Origin: CAUPWF01 sp964369755
Lineage (GTDB): Bacteria > Bacillota > Clostridia > Lachnospirales > Lachnospiraceae
Direction of reading: 5' to 3'
NCBI GenBank assembly: GCA_964369755.1
Contig: CAYJFY010000016.1
Span: 1-45,850 of the forward strand
DNA: 45,850 bases
Positions 16,280 to 24,829 of this stretch are shown in pieces; within the stretch, counting starts at the first letter, position 1, and the number at the start of each line of letters is the position of its first letter. A program made the translations under genes and the position numbers. Under the pieces are notes generated by a model, which had not been told where the DNA came from, searched no databases, and worked only from the letters and a program-made list of their open reading frames with translations.

Positions 16280-17030
16280 TTTGGAAGAGAGAATTCCTAT
16301 TCAAAAGGCATATCCTTGGGATAATGTAGGACTTCTAGCAGGACGAGATGACAAGGAAGTCAAACGTGTATTGATTGCATTGGATGCGACAGATGAGGTG
16401 GTGGAATTGGCAATCGATGAGGGTGTGGATTTATTAATCACCCATCATCCACTCATATTTTCTCCACTGAAGAAAGTCAATAATCAAGATTTTATCTCGC
16501 GTAGGATATTGAAACTGGTTCAGCATGATATCTCATATTATGTACTACATACTAATTATGATATTGTACGAATGGCAGATTTAGCGAGTCAAAGACTAGG
16601 TCTTATCAATGAGGCTCCAATGGAAGTTACGGATCTTGTTACCTCAGAAGGGCTTGGGAAGGTGGGAGAGTTTCCGCGGGAAATTACTTTGGAGCAAGCA
16701 GTGGAACAATTAAAAAAGGGATTTTTCTTACCTGAGGTCAAAGTCTATGGTGACCTAGGGAAAAAAGTAAAAAAGGTTGCAATTTTACCAGGATCTGGAA
16801 AGGGTGAGGTTTCTCTAGCAATCAAACATGGTGCGGATGTTTATATTACAGGTGATATTGGATATCATGACGGAATGGATGCTACCTTGCAAGGCTTGGC
16901 AGTGTTAGATGCGGGGCATTATGGATTGGAACACATATTCATCGGTGATATGGAGAAACTTATGCAAGAATTAGCCGATGATCTCATTGTAAGGACAATG
17001 AAGATTGAACATCTATACACTACAGTATAA
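16254..17030 (+). CDS. Nif3-like dinuclear metal centre protein (YqfO family)
   Basis: A 259-residue protein of the Nif3/GTP cyclohydrolase I type 2 family, which forms ring-shaped hexamers with a two-metal site. The metal-ligand blocks are ITHHPLIFSP near residue 63, LHTNYD, and the C-terminal DAGHYGLEHIF. PWDNVGLL near the N-terminus is also typical. The cellular role is still not settled for the family, so no function is assigned. ATG 16254 is chosen over an upstream TTG because GGAG lies 8 bases before it and the protein begins like its relatives (CDIINSLEERIP). It overlaps trmK by 26 bases. Its stop overlaps the end of the opposite-strand pseudouridine synthase by 11 bases. Confidence 0.88.
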   Translation: MKCCDIINSLEERIPIQKAYPWDNVGLLAGRDDKEVKRVLIALDATDEVVELAIDEGVDLLITHHPLIFSPLKKVNNQDFISRRILKLVQHDISYYVLHTNYDIVRMADLASQRLGLINEAPMEVTDLVTSEGLGKVGEFPREITLEQAVEQLKKGFFLPEVKVYGDLGKKVKKVAILPGSGKGEVSLAIKHGADVYITGDIGYHDGMDATLQGLAVLDAGHYGLEHIFIGDMEKLMQELADDLIVRTMKIEHLYTTV

Positions 17031-17907
17031 AGCTCATATCATCAGGTAGTGGAGAGGTGAAGGTCATCGATTCCTTCGTGATTGGATGGACAAAGGTTAG
17101 TTGGTGAGAGTGCAAAGTTTGTCGCTTAGCAAATCTATAATCAGGATTGTAGAGGAAATCTCCTAACAGTGGATGGCCGATAAACTTCATATGGACACGA
17201 ATTTGGTGGGTGCGTCCTGTTTCTAATTGGAGAGAAACAAGGGAGCATCCATTTTTTTGATTCAATTTTTTGTAATGGGTACAGGCATAATCTCCACTGA
17301 TAGGATTTACTTCACGCTCAATGGTAGAAGAATCTACACGTGCAATCGGAGCAGTGATGGTTCCATGATCTTGGGTTTCACCTGAAACGATTGCAAGATA
17401 TTCCCGTGTAATTTCCCGGTTTGCAATCATATTAGACAATAAAGCTCCACTATATTTGTTTTTTGCTAGAATTAGAAGACCTGTTGTATCACGGTCTAAT
17501 CGATTGATGCAGCGAAATACAAAGGGTTCATTGCGAGTTTGATATAACCATGCCACTGCATTTGCAAGGGTGTTGTCATGATTTCCTTGGGAGGGGTGGA
17601 TTGGCATGTCAGACGGCTTGTCTACTACCATTAAATCCAGGTCTTCATATATGATATTTAATCCTAGATTTACTGGGAGAATCTGTTCGGAGGAATCACT
17701 CTCGGTTAGAGTGATTACGAGGGTATCACCAGGAGTGAGCGACTGGTTGACATATGCCCAAACGCCATTAAGCGTAATCCCATAGGGAGTACGCTTAATG
17801 TGGGTGAGAATACCTTGGGAATAGCCTATTTGCTTGAGGTATTCATGAATGGTAATATTTTTTCTTATCGAGGTCTCGATTTCATAAGTAAAGATTCTAT
17901 TGTTCAT
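17020..17907 (-). CDS. RluA/RluD-family pseudouridine synthase
   Basis: A 295-residue enzyme that converts specific uridines in rRNA or tRNA to pseudouridine. An N-terminal S4-like part (about 12-75) precedes the catalytic domain. The active-site motif is NRLDRDTTGLLILAKN with the catalytic Asp in RLDRDT. KPSDMPIHPSQGNHDNTLAN and TGRTHQIRVHMKFIGHPLLGD are the other conserved blocks. The start codon lies one base after the stop of the potC-potD fusion gene, and no strong ribosome site is seen, so translation is probably coupled to that gene. Which uridine is modified cannot be told; RluA, RluC and RluD are not separable here. The functional link with polyamine uptake may be only positional. 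Confidence 0.9.
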   Translation of the reverse strand: MNNRIFTYEIETSIRKNITIHEYLKQIGYSQGILTHIKRTPYGITLNGVWAYVNQSLTPGDTLVITLTESDSSEQILPVNLGLNIIYEDLDLMVVDKPSDMPIHPSQGNHDNTLANAVAWLYQTRNEPFVFRCINRLDRDTTGLLILAKNKYSGALLSNMIANREITREYLAIVSGETQDHGTITAPIARVDSSTIEREVNPISGDYACTHYKKLNQKNGCSLVSLQLETGRTHQIRVHMKFIGHPLLGDFLYNPDYRFAKRQTLHSHQLTFVHPITKESMTFTSPLPDDMSFIL

Positions 17908-17908
17908 A

Positions 17909-19798
17909 TTAGTTTGATTTAATTTCCTGCCATAATTTGTTATAAGTGTCTGTCATTTCGGGACCTAAGTATCGGAATGTTTCGCAGTTCACCAATTGAT
18001 CTGCTGTAGGGAAGGCGATGCTACTATTTCTGATTTCATCATCCTCGATCAAGGCTCTGGCTGCTGCATTTGGCGTAGAATATGTGATGTATTCAAAGTT
18101 TAACAATGCAATATCAGGGCGACATAAGAAATTGATAAAGGCTTCTGCGTTCTCCTTGTTCTCTGCATTTTTAGGAATGGCCCAACCGTCAATCCATACA
18201 TTTGAGCCTTCCTTTGGAATAACATATTCTAAATCAGGGTTTTCGCTTTGAGTATAAATCGCTTCTCCTGAGTAGATAATCCCGATAGCGGCTTCATTTC
18301 CAATCATCTTGTCACGAACTTGGTCTACTACATAGGCTTGGGTGAGTGGCTTTTGTTCTATCAGTAATTCTTGTGCTGCATATAATTCATCTAAATCCGT
18401 TGAATTTAGAGAATGACCATTGTACTTCAAGGCAACCATGAAGGCATCACGGACACTGTCTTGCATTAGGATATTATTTGCATATTGCTCATCCCACAGA
18501 ACAGACCAACTATCGATGGGTTCTTCTACCATGGTGGTATTATACAAAATCCCAACAGTTCCCCAACAATAAGGGACAGAATACTTGTTTTCAGGGTCGA
18601 ATTGTTCAGCTTGAGCTAAGTACGTAGGATCAATATTTGTGATGTTTGGAATGTTATCATAATTCAATTCTTGTAATAAGTTTTCTTCGATCATTCGTTC
18701 AATCATATAATCCGATGGGCAGACTACATCATAAGGTAAGGCCCCAGAACTAATCTTAGGATACATAATTTCGTTTGTCTCGAATTCTTCGTAGATGACA
18801 TCAATTCCCGTCTCTTCTTCAAACATTTCCAATACAGTAGGATCAATATATTCGCCCCAATTGTAAACAATCACTTGTTCTCCGCTCGGGCTGTTTTCTG
18901 AAAATCCATAATAAATGCCTCCAAAGACAACTAGGATGGATAGTACAGCAGGGACAATTCTCCTATAAATCATTTTATTGATACGAAGTCTTTTCAGAGA
19001 GGCCTCGGAATTAATGACTTTCTTCTTTTTTGAAGGACTAGCATTTACTAATATCAACAGTATAAGAACCGATATGAATAGCAAGGTGGATAGTGCATAC
19101 ATCTCAGGTTGGATACCCTTGCGGACTTCACTATAAATCTGAGTGGATAGTGTATTGATTCCTGGTCCCTTCGTGAAGTGGGTGATGACAAAATCATCCA
19201 ACGACATGGTGAAGGATAGCAGAAAACCTGTAAATATCCCCGGTAATATATCTGGTAAAACCACTTGAAAAAAGGCTTGTATCGGTGAGGCACCCAAATC
19301 CAAGGCAGCTTCATATGTGCTGCGATTTGTCTGTTTTAGACGTGGTAGTACACTTAAGATCACATAGGGAATATTAAATGTAATGTGAGCCAGCAATATG
19401 GTTGAAAATCCCATGTTCATGCGAATAGCAATGAATAATAACATCAGAGAGATACCGGTCACAATATCTGCGTTTAGCATAGGAATATTGGCGACACCCA
19501 ATAATACAGTACGGAGTTTTTTGCCCAACGCCTGAAGTGCAAGTGCAGCCATTGTACCAATTACAGTGGCAAAAAATGCAGATAAGAGCGCAATGATAAA
19601 GGTGGTGTATAGAGCATTCATAATTTCAGCATCTTGGAAGAGTGACACATACCAATCAAAGGTGAATCCGCCCCATTTTGCCCGTGTCTTGGAATCATTG
19701 AAAGAAAGAACAATCAAGGTTCCAATCGGTGCGTACAATAAGATGACAATGAGGGCTAAATAAATGCGCTTTGCGTGTGTTTGTATTTTTTGAATCAA
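17909..19798 (-). CDS. potC-potD: spermidine/putrescine ABC transporter, fused permease PotC and binding protein PotD
   Basis: A 629-residue fusion. Residues 1-265 are PotC: six membrane segments and the EAA loop YEAALDLGASPIQAFFQVVLPDI, which contacts the ATPase. After a basic linker (SKKKKV) a single membrane segment at about 280-302 tethers a PotD solute-binding domain (about 312-629, starting VIVYNWGEYIDPTVLEMFEEE). PotD is normally a free lipoprotein; no lipobox is present here, so the binding domain is fixed outside the membrane by the helix. The start is TTG 19798, with GGGGAGG about 10 bases before it, overlapping the potB stop. It completes a polyamine importer with PotA and PotB. 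Confidence 0.92.
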   Translation of the reverse strand: MIQKIQTHAKRIYLALIVILLYAPIGTLIVLSFNDSKTRAKWGGFTFDWYVSLFQDAEIMNALYTTFIIALLSAFFATVIGTMAALALQALGKKLRTVLLGVANIPMLNADIVTGISLMLLFIAIRMNMGFSTILLAHITFNIPYVILSVLPRLKQTNRSTYEAALDLGASPIQAFFQVVLPDILPGIFTGFLLSFTMSLDDFVITHFTKGPGINTLSTQIYSEVRKGIQPEMYALSTLLFISVLILLILVNASPSKKKKVINSEASLKRLRINKMIYRRIVPAVLSILVVFGGIYYGFSENSPSGEQVIVYNWGEYIDPTVLEMFEEETGIDVIYEEFETNEIMYPKISSGALPYDVVCPSDYMIERMIEENLLQELNYDNIPNITNIDPTYLAQAEQFDPENKYSVPYCWGTVGILYNTTMVEEPIDSWSVLWDEQYANNILMQDSVRDAFMVALKYNGHSLNSTDLDELYAAQELLIEQKPLTQAYVVDQVRDKMIGNEAAIGIIYSGEAIYTQSENPDLEYVIPKEGSNVWIDGWAIPKNAENKENAEAFINFLCRPDIALLNFEYITYSTPNAAARALIEDDEIRNSSIAFPTADQLVNCETFRYLGPEMTDTYNKLWQEIKSN

Positions 19799-20610
19799 AA
19801 TGCGGTTCCCTCCCCATCTTTGTCATATTTGGCAATGATAGCCATACTAGCGATGATGAACACCATCAGTACAAGTGAGAGACCAGAACCCACATTCCAG
19901 TTACTTCCTTGTTTAAATTCTTGCTCAATAATATTACCAATTAACAGGATCTTGCTACCGCCTAGTAAGTCTGAGATTACAAATGTCGTAAGAGCGGGCA
20001 CAAATACCATGGTTATTCCGCTGATAATTCCAGGGACAGAAAGTGGTAATATAATCTTTGTGAATGTTTGGAATTCATTAGCGCCTAAGTCTTTTGCAGC
20101 GGAAATAACATTTCGATCTATTTTAGATAATACATTGAATAATGGTAGTATCATAAATGGCAAAAAGTTATATACCATACCCAAAAGAATTGCATATGGG
20201 GTATTGATGATGTCGAGGCTTGGCAGATGAAAGAATCCAAGCACACTATTAATCACTCCATTTTTTTCTAAAAGAGTTTGCCATGCTAATGTCCGCAATA
20301 AAAAGTTCATCCACATAGGTAGGATAAAAATTAATACGACGAAGCTTGTTTGATTGACCTTCATATTTGATAAAATCATTGCCAGTGGATAGGCCAAAAC
20401 TAAGCAGATTACAGTACTAGCTAGAGACAGCAGCAAGGAGAGTCCCAAAGCTCTTAAATAAACAGGTGAGGTAATGGTTGCAATATTTTCTAACGTAAAA
20501 CTCCCATCCGAAGTTGTTAAACCATAGTATACAATCATTAGGAGTGGGATAACAATAAAAGAAACTGCCCAGACCAAATAGGGTCCGGATAATAATTTTC
20601 TACTCTTCAA
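19795..20610 (-). CDS. potB: spermidine/putrescine ABC transporter permease PotB
   Basis: A polytopic permease of the binding-protein-dependent type, about 271 residues from the favoured start. It has six predicted membrane helices and the EAA loop AAKDLGANEFQTFTKIILPLS that docks on PotA. FILPMWMNFLLRTLAW is typical of PotB. The frame is open to an ATG at 20628, but the second and third codons of that frame form AGGAGG, which lies 9 bases before TTG 20610. That makes TTG the likelier start, giving an 11-base overlap with potA rather than 29. It overlaps the next gene by 4 bases. The unit is tightly packed and probably translated with coupling. Confidence 0.9.
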   Translation of the reverse strand: MKSRKLLSGPYLVWAVSFIVIPLLMIVYYGLTTSDGSFTLENIATITSPVYLRALGLSLLLSLASTVICLVLAYPLAMILSNMKVNQTSFVVLIFILPMWMNFLLRTLAWQTLLEKNGVINSVLGFFHLPSLDIINTPYAILLGMVYNFLPFMILPLFNVLSKIDRNVISAAKDLGANEFQTFTKIILPLSVPGIISGITMVFVPALTTFVISDLLGGSKILLIGNIIEQEFKQGSNWNVGSGLSLVLMVFIIASMAIIAKYDKDGEGTAF

Positions 20611-21673
20611 TTCCCACAGCCTCCTCATCTTCAGATTCAGGTTTATTCATAATCTGTATGTCAAATGGATCAACAGAAATACTAACCTGTTCGCCGACTG
20701 CTACCATGTCTGTGCTCTGGATGAGCCACTCAAAATTATTGGCCATGACAGTCATTTCATAGTGGACACCTTTGAAGATTAAGTGTGTCACCACACCTTC
20801 CATAAGACCTTCGCCAGGTTTTAACAAATCTACATCTTCGGGGCGAATGACAACATCCACGGGCTTGTTGATTCCAAATCCAGTATCTACACATGGGAAG
20901 TTTACACCATGGATGTTTACGAGTTTATCCTTGACCATGGTTGCAGAGATGATATTACTTTCTCCGATGAAATCAGCAACAAAAGCATTCTGCGGCTCGT
21001 TGTAGATGTCTTCAGGAGTTCCGATTTGCTGGATATATCCTTGGTTCATAACTACGATAGTGTCCGACATGGTTAAGGCTTCTTCTTGGTCGTGGGTTAC
21101 ATAGATAAATGTAATGCCGAGTTCGTTTTTTAAACGAATTAATTCATATTGCATGTCTTGTCTTAGTTTTAGGTCTAAGGCGCCCAGTGGTTCATCGAGC
21201 AATAGGACCTTTGGTTCATTTACGATTGCACGAGCAATTGCGATTCGCTGTTGTTGACCGCCGCTTAACGAATCGGGTAGGCGTGGCTCGAATCCTTCTA
21301 AGTTTACAAGTTTTAGGGCGTAACGAATTTTATCATTAATATAGCTTTGAGACTTTCCTTTGATTTTAAGCCCAAAGGCGATGTTTTCCGCAATGGTCAT
21401 GTGAGAAAATAATGCATATTTTTGAAAGACTGTATTCAATGGTCTTTTATTTGGCGGAAGGGCATTGATATTCGAGTTGTTGAATATAATATCGCCTTTG
21501 TCAGGGGTTTCAAACCCGCCAAGAATACGTAATAAGGTTGTTTTTCCGCAGCCACTTGGACCGAGTAACGTTAGAAATTCATTTTCCCTTACATACAGGT
21601 TTAGGTCATCTAATACAAGATTATCTCCGTATGATTTTGAAATGTTTACAATATCAATTAACTTGTTTGGCAT
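20600..21673 (-). CDS. potA: spermidine/putrescine ABC transporter ATPase PotA
   Basis: A 357-residue ATP-binding subunit on the inner face of the membrane. Walker A is GPSGCGKTT near residues 39-47, the signature is LSGGQQQRIAIARA, and Walker B is VLLLDEPLGALD followed by the H-loop THDQEE. The C-terminal third (about 245-340) is the TOBE regulatory domain. Length and layout match PotA rather than PhnC or sugar importers, and the gene order with potB and potC-potD supports polyamines. ATG 21673 sits behind GGGAGG within the end of aroC (16-base overlap), so it is expressed from the aroC transcript. Confidence 0.94.
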   Translation of the reverse strand: MPNKLIDIVNISKSYGDNLVLDDLNLYVRENEFLTLLGPSGCGKTTLLRILGGFETPDKGDIIFNNSNINALPPNKRPLNTVFQKYALFSHMTIAENIAFGLKIKGKSQSYINDKIRYALKLVNLEGFEPRLPDSLSGGQQQRIAIARAIVNEPKVLLLDEPLGALDLKLRQDMQYELIRLKNELGITFIYVTHDQEEALTMSDTIVVMNQGYIQQIGTPEDIYNEPQNAFVADFIGESNIISATMVKDKLVNIHGVNFPCVDTGFGINKPVDVVIRPEDVDLLKPGEGLMEGVVTHLIFKGVHYEMTVMANNFEWLIQSTDMVAVGEQVSISVDPFDIQIMNKPESEDEEAVGIEE

Positions 21674-22800
21674 GATCCGCCTCCCTTCTCTTTTGTTTCT
21701 TTGGTGTTATAAAAATCTACTACTTGACTTAACTTGCTACTCATATTTACAAATAATGCATCCAATAGGGTGATTGCAACCATCGATTCCACTACCACAA
21801 CAGCTCGAGGGACAATGATGGGATCGTGTCGACCATGGATATTGATATCGACTACTTCGCCTTGTCGAGAAATTGTTTGTTGTGTTTGGCTTATGGAAGG
21901 TGTTGGTTTGATTGCAACTCTCGTGATGATAGAAGACCCATCACTCATTCCTCCTAGGATTCCCCCAGCATGATTTGTTTTTTTTGTTACTGCCTCATCT
22001 TGAATGGAAAAAGCATCGTTATTTATGGAACCATTCATTTGAGCTGCGGAAAATCCAGCACCGATTTCTACGCCTTTTACAGAGCCGATAGACATCAGTC
22101 CCTTCGCTAGATTTGCATCCAATTTTTCAAATACAGTATCACCGATTCCTGTCGGCATATTTTCTACGACGCATTCTATAATTCCACCTACAGAATCTTG
22201 GGCATTCATACATTCTTCGATATAAGATGCGGCTTGTGCAGCATAGTCTTGATTTGGCATATACAATAAATTGTCAGAGATGCAGTCTAAATTGTATTTG
22301 GATTCAGGAATTGAAATCGTACCGATTGACTTGGTATAAGCGCAGATAGAGATTCCTAGCTGATTTAAAATTTTCGAAGCAACCGCACCAGCAGCTACGC
22401 GAGAGATGGTTTCGCGCCCAGATGAACGTCCACCACCGCGGTAGTCACGTATTCCATATTTTTCTTGAAATGTGTAATCCGCATGACCAGGGCGATAAAT
22501 CTCTGCAATATTCCCATAGTCTCTGGACTTTTGATCCATATTTCGTACAATCATAGAAATAGGAGTTCCTGTTGTTTTGTTTTCGAAAACACCAGATAAG
22601 ATTTCTACGACATCCCCTTCCTTGCGCTGAGTACTGAACTTTCCCTGTCCTGGTTTGCGACGATTTAAGAATGTCTGCACATCCGCTTCGGATAAATCTA
22701 AACCAGCTGGGCAACCATCGATTGTGACACCTAGCGCAGCACCATGTGATTCGCCCCAAGTTGATATTTTGAACAATACTCCATATGTTGATCCTGACAT
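21658..22800 (-). CDS. aroC: chorismate synthase
   Basis: A 380-residue enzyme that converts EPSP to chorismate, the last common step for aromatic amino acids, with reduced FMN as cofactor. Signatures are STWGESHGAALG near residues 13-24, RRKPGQGKFSTQR, RPGHADYTF and RDYRGGGRSSGRET (FMN and substrate site). The C-terminal block is HGRHDPIIVPRAVVV. The start is behind AAGGAGG on the minus strand. It is the first gene of a minus-strand unit that continues into potABCD and a pseudouridine synthase, an uncommon grouping that may just reflect compact packing. The rest of the shikimate pathway is not in view. Confidence 0.97.
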   Translation of the reverse strand: MSGSTYGVLFKISTWGESHGAALGVTIDGCPAGLDLSEADVQTFLNRRKPGQGKFSTQRKEGDVVEILSGVFENKTTGTPISMIVRNMDQKSRDYGNIAEIYRPGHADYTFQEKYGIRDYRGGGRSSGRETISRVAAGAVASKILNQLGISICAYTKSIGTISIPESKYNLDCISDNLLYMPNQDYAAQAASYIEECMNAQDSVGGIIECVVENMPTGIGDTVFEKLDANLAKGLMSIGSVKGVEIGAGFSAAQMNGSINNDAFSIQDEAVTKKTNHAGGILGGMSDGSSIITRVAIKPTPSISQTQQTISRQGEVVDINIHGRHDPIIVPRAVVVVESMVAITLLDALFVNMSSKLSQVVDFYNTKETKEKGGGSCQTS

Positions 22801-22843
22801 AGTTGCCTCCTTGTTTTATCATACAAATTTAATACCTTGTTTC

Positions 22844-22871
22844 ATTCTATCAAAAAATATGATTATTTCAA
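22844..22871 (-). promoter_or_regulatory. predicted promoter of aroC-pot operon
   Basis: On the minus strand, -35 TTGAAA (22871-22866), a 16-base spacer and -10 TAGAAT (22849-22844). The aroC start codon is 44 bases downstream. Confidence 0.55.
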
Positions 22872-22901
22872 CATTTATCTTCAAAATATGTAATTTTTTT
22901 C

Positions 22902-22930
22902 TGTACAAAAAGGGGCGGCTATACTATAAT
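22902..22930 (+). promoter_or_regulatory. predicted promoter of the L,D-transpeptidase gene
   Basis: -35 TGTACA (22902-22907), a 17-base spacer and a perfect -10 TATAAT (22925-22930). The start codon at 22974 follows a GGGAGAAG ribosome site. Confidence 0.6.
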
Positions 22931-22973
22931 ATAGAACGTATGATGATTAAGATTTGGTTGGGAGAAGTGTATT

Positions 22974-24782
22974 ATGGGAAAGAAGAAGAGAAAGTCTAGT
23001 CAAGAAGATGTGAATTTTGTAAGCTTAGATGAGACACAAAATTACGATGAATCAGAGCTAGAAGACGAAACAGTAGATTTAGACGATGCTGAGACTGAAG
23101 AGCTTGTTTCAGCGGAAGAATCAGAAAAAGCTGATGAGTCAGATTCAGCAGAAGAAAGCGAAGAGTCTAACTCGGCAGAGGAAACCGAGGAACCTAATTC
23201 AGCCGAAGAAAGCGAGGAGTCTAACTCAGCCGAAGAAGGCGAGGAATCTGACTCGTCAAAAAAAACTGAGGAATCTGGTTCAACAGAAGAATCTGATGAA
23301 AAAGAAGAGGTTACAGAGTCGGATGGCAGTGAGGACTTGGAAATTGTGAATCTAGATGATGAGGAAATAGAGAAGAAATCTGTGAGGAAGAAAGGACTAT
23401 GGTGGAAAATCTTAGCGGGGATTTTTGGGGCGCTAGGGGTTGCATATTTGGGAACTGTAGTATTTTTTAATTTCTTCTATTATCAGGGAACCGTGATTAA
23501 TGGTGTTGAGGTATCGCTCTTGACAGTTGCAGATGCAGAAAAATATTTTGCAGACGTGGTGGGAGTGTATGAATTAGACCTTCACACATCGGATGATGAG
23601 ATTGAAACAATTCAGGGAACAGATTTTGGGATAAAGTATGTGCAAGATGAACAGTTGAAAAACATACTTGCAAGCCAAAATCCTTGGACTTGGTTTGAGA
23701 TGTTTAACGAAGAAAATAAATATGAGTATGACTATCAGATTTCTGTAGAATACGACGAAAATTTATTAAAGGAAGCTATGGCTGAATTGGAGTTTATGCA
23801 AAAAGAAAATATGGAACAACCCGAGAATGCAGAGACAGTTCTTGTGGATGGGAAATATGAAATCAAACCAGAGACAATTGGATCGATTGTGGTAGAGGCA
23901 TTCTTATATCCAGCGCTAGAAGAACCGATTCTAATGATGGCAGACGTGGTTAAATTAGCAGAAATTGGTGCATATCAAGAGGCAGAAGTAACATCGGAGC
24001 ATGCGTCTGTGAATGAGTTGATGGAAAATCTCAATCGCTATGTAACTTCGACGATCACATATTCGTCAGGAGAAGTAGCATCTGGTGACGTGATTGCTGA
24101 ATGGCTAATTGTGGATGAGAATAATCAAGTTACAGTGGACGAGGAAAAAGTGCAAGTGTATGTGGAACAGCTTGCTGAAAACAATAATACAGTTGGAACT
24201 ACTCGAACATTTATAGCGGGAGATGGAGATGAGGCCACTGTTTCCGGTGGGGATTATGGGTTTGAAGTAGACGAAGAAGCGGAGTATGAGCAGATACTAG
24301 CAGATTTGGAAGCGGGAGAACCGGTGACACGTGATATCGTGTATTCCCAAGTTGGACTGTCTCATGGCGAAGTGGATTGGGGCGATACTTATGCAGAGGT
24401 GGATCTAACCGATCAAAAGGTGTATTTTATCCTAGAAGGCGAAGTGGTGTTAGAATCTGATACAGTAACAGGTAGTCTGTCGGCTGGACATGACACACCA
24501 CAAGGGGTGTTTGACTTGACATACAAGACTAAAAATGCAGTATTACGTGGAGCAGTTCGTCCGGATGGAACTCGCGAATATGAGTCTCCAGTTTCCTTCT
24601 GGATGCCATTTAATGGCGGAATAGGGTTCCATGATGCGTCTTGGCGTTCAAGCTATGGTGGGGAAATCTATAAGACGAATGGATCCCATGGTTGTATTAA
24701 CATGCCTTATGATAATGCCAAGGCATTGTACGAATTGATGGATCATCTAGGAGATGACACACCGGTTATCTGTCATTTTTAG
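22974..24782 (+). CDS. membrane-anchored L,D-transpeptidase (YkuD) with acidic repeat tail
   Basis: A 602-residue cell-wall enzyme. A cytoplasmic N-terminal tail of about 135 residues is almost all Ser, Glu and Asp, including 9-residue repeats (residues 58-110). A single membrane helix (about 142-168) follows. Residues 170-470 resemble the paired peptidoglycan-binding-like domains (PG_binding_4) of clostridial L,D-transpeptidases. The C-terminal YkuD domain (about 478-602) holds GIGFHDASW and SHGCINMP, with the catalytic His and Cys. It should form 3-3 peptide cross-links in peptidoglycan outside the cell. The acidic tail has no obvious enzymatic role. It is transcribed from its own promoter, divergent from aroC. 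Confidence 0.88.
   Translation: MGKKKRKSSQEDVNFVSLDETQNYDESELEDETVDLDDAETEELVSAEESEKADESDSAEESEESNSAEETEEPNSAEESEESNSAEEGEESDSSKKTEESGSTEESDEKEEVTESDGSEDLEIVNLDDEEIEKKSVRKKGLWWKILAGIFGALGVAYLGTVVFFNFFYYQGTVINGVEVSLLTVADAEKYFADVVGVYELDLHTSDDEIETIQGTDFGIKYVQDEQLKNILASQNPWTWFEMFNEENKYEYDYQISVEYDENLLKEAMAELEFMQKENMEQPENAETVLVDGKYEIKPETIGSIVVEAFLYPALEEPILMMADVVKLAEIGAYQEAEVTSEHASVNELMENLNRYVTSTITYSSGEVASGDVIAEWLIVDENNQVTVDEEKVQVYVEQLAENNNTVGTTRTFIAGDGDEATVSGGDYGFEVDEEAEYEQILADLEAGEPVTRDIVYSQVGLSHGEVDWGDTYAEVDLTDQKVYFILEGEVVLESDTVTGSLSAGHDTPQGVFDLTYKTKNAVLRGAVRPDGTREYESPVSFWMPFNGGIGFHDASWRSSYGGEIYKTNGSHGCINMPYDNAKALYELMDHLGDDTPVICHF
23145..23303 (+). repeat. 27-bp tandem repeats coding for acidic nonapeptides
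   Basis: Six consecutive 27-base units inside the L,D-transpeptidase gene encode variants of S-A-E-E-S-E-E-S-N (residues 58-110). The first four are close copies; the last two are degenerate. The length divides by three, so gain or loss of units would keep the frame. Copy number may therefore vary between strains. Confidence 0.8.
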
Positions 24783-24829
24783 TGTAAAAGGAAACTGCTT
24801 ATTGCGGTAAATTAGGAAGAAGAAAATAG

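Noticed and set aside
22974..24782. Reading the acidic repeats as a CRISPR-like array
   Set aside because: The units are contiguous 27-base coding repeats without unique spacers.
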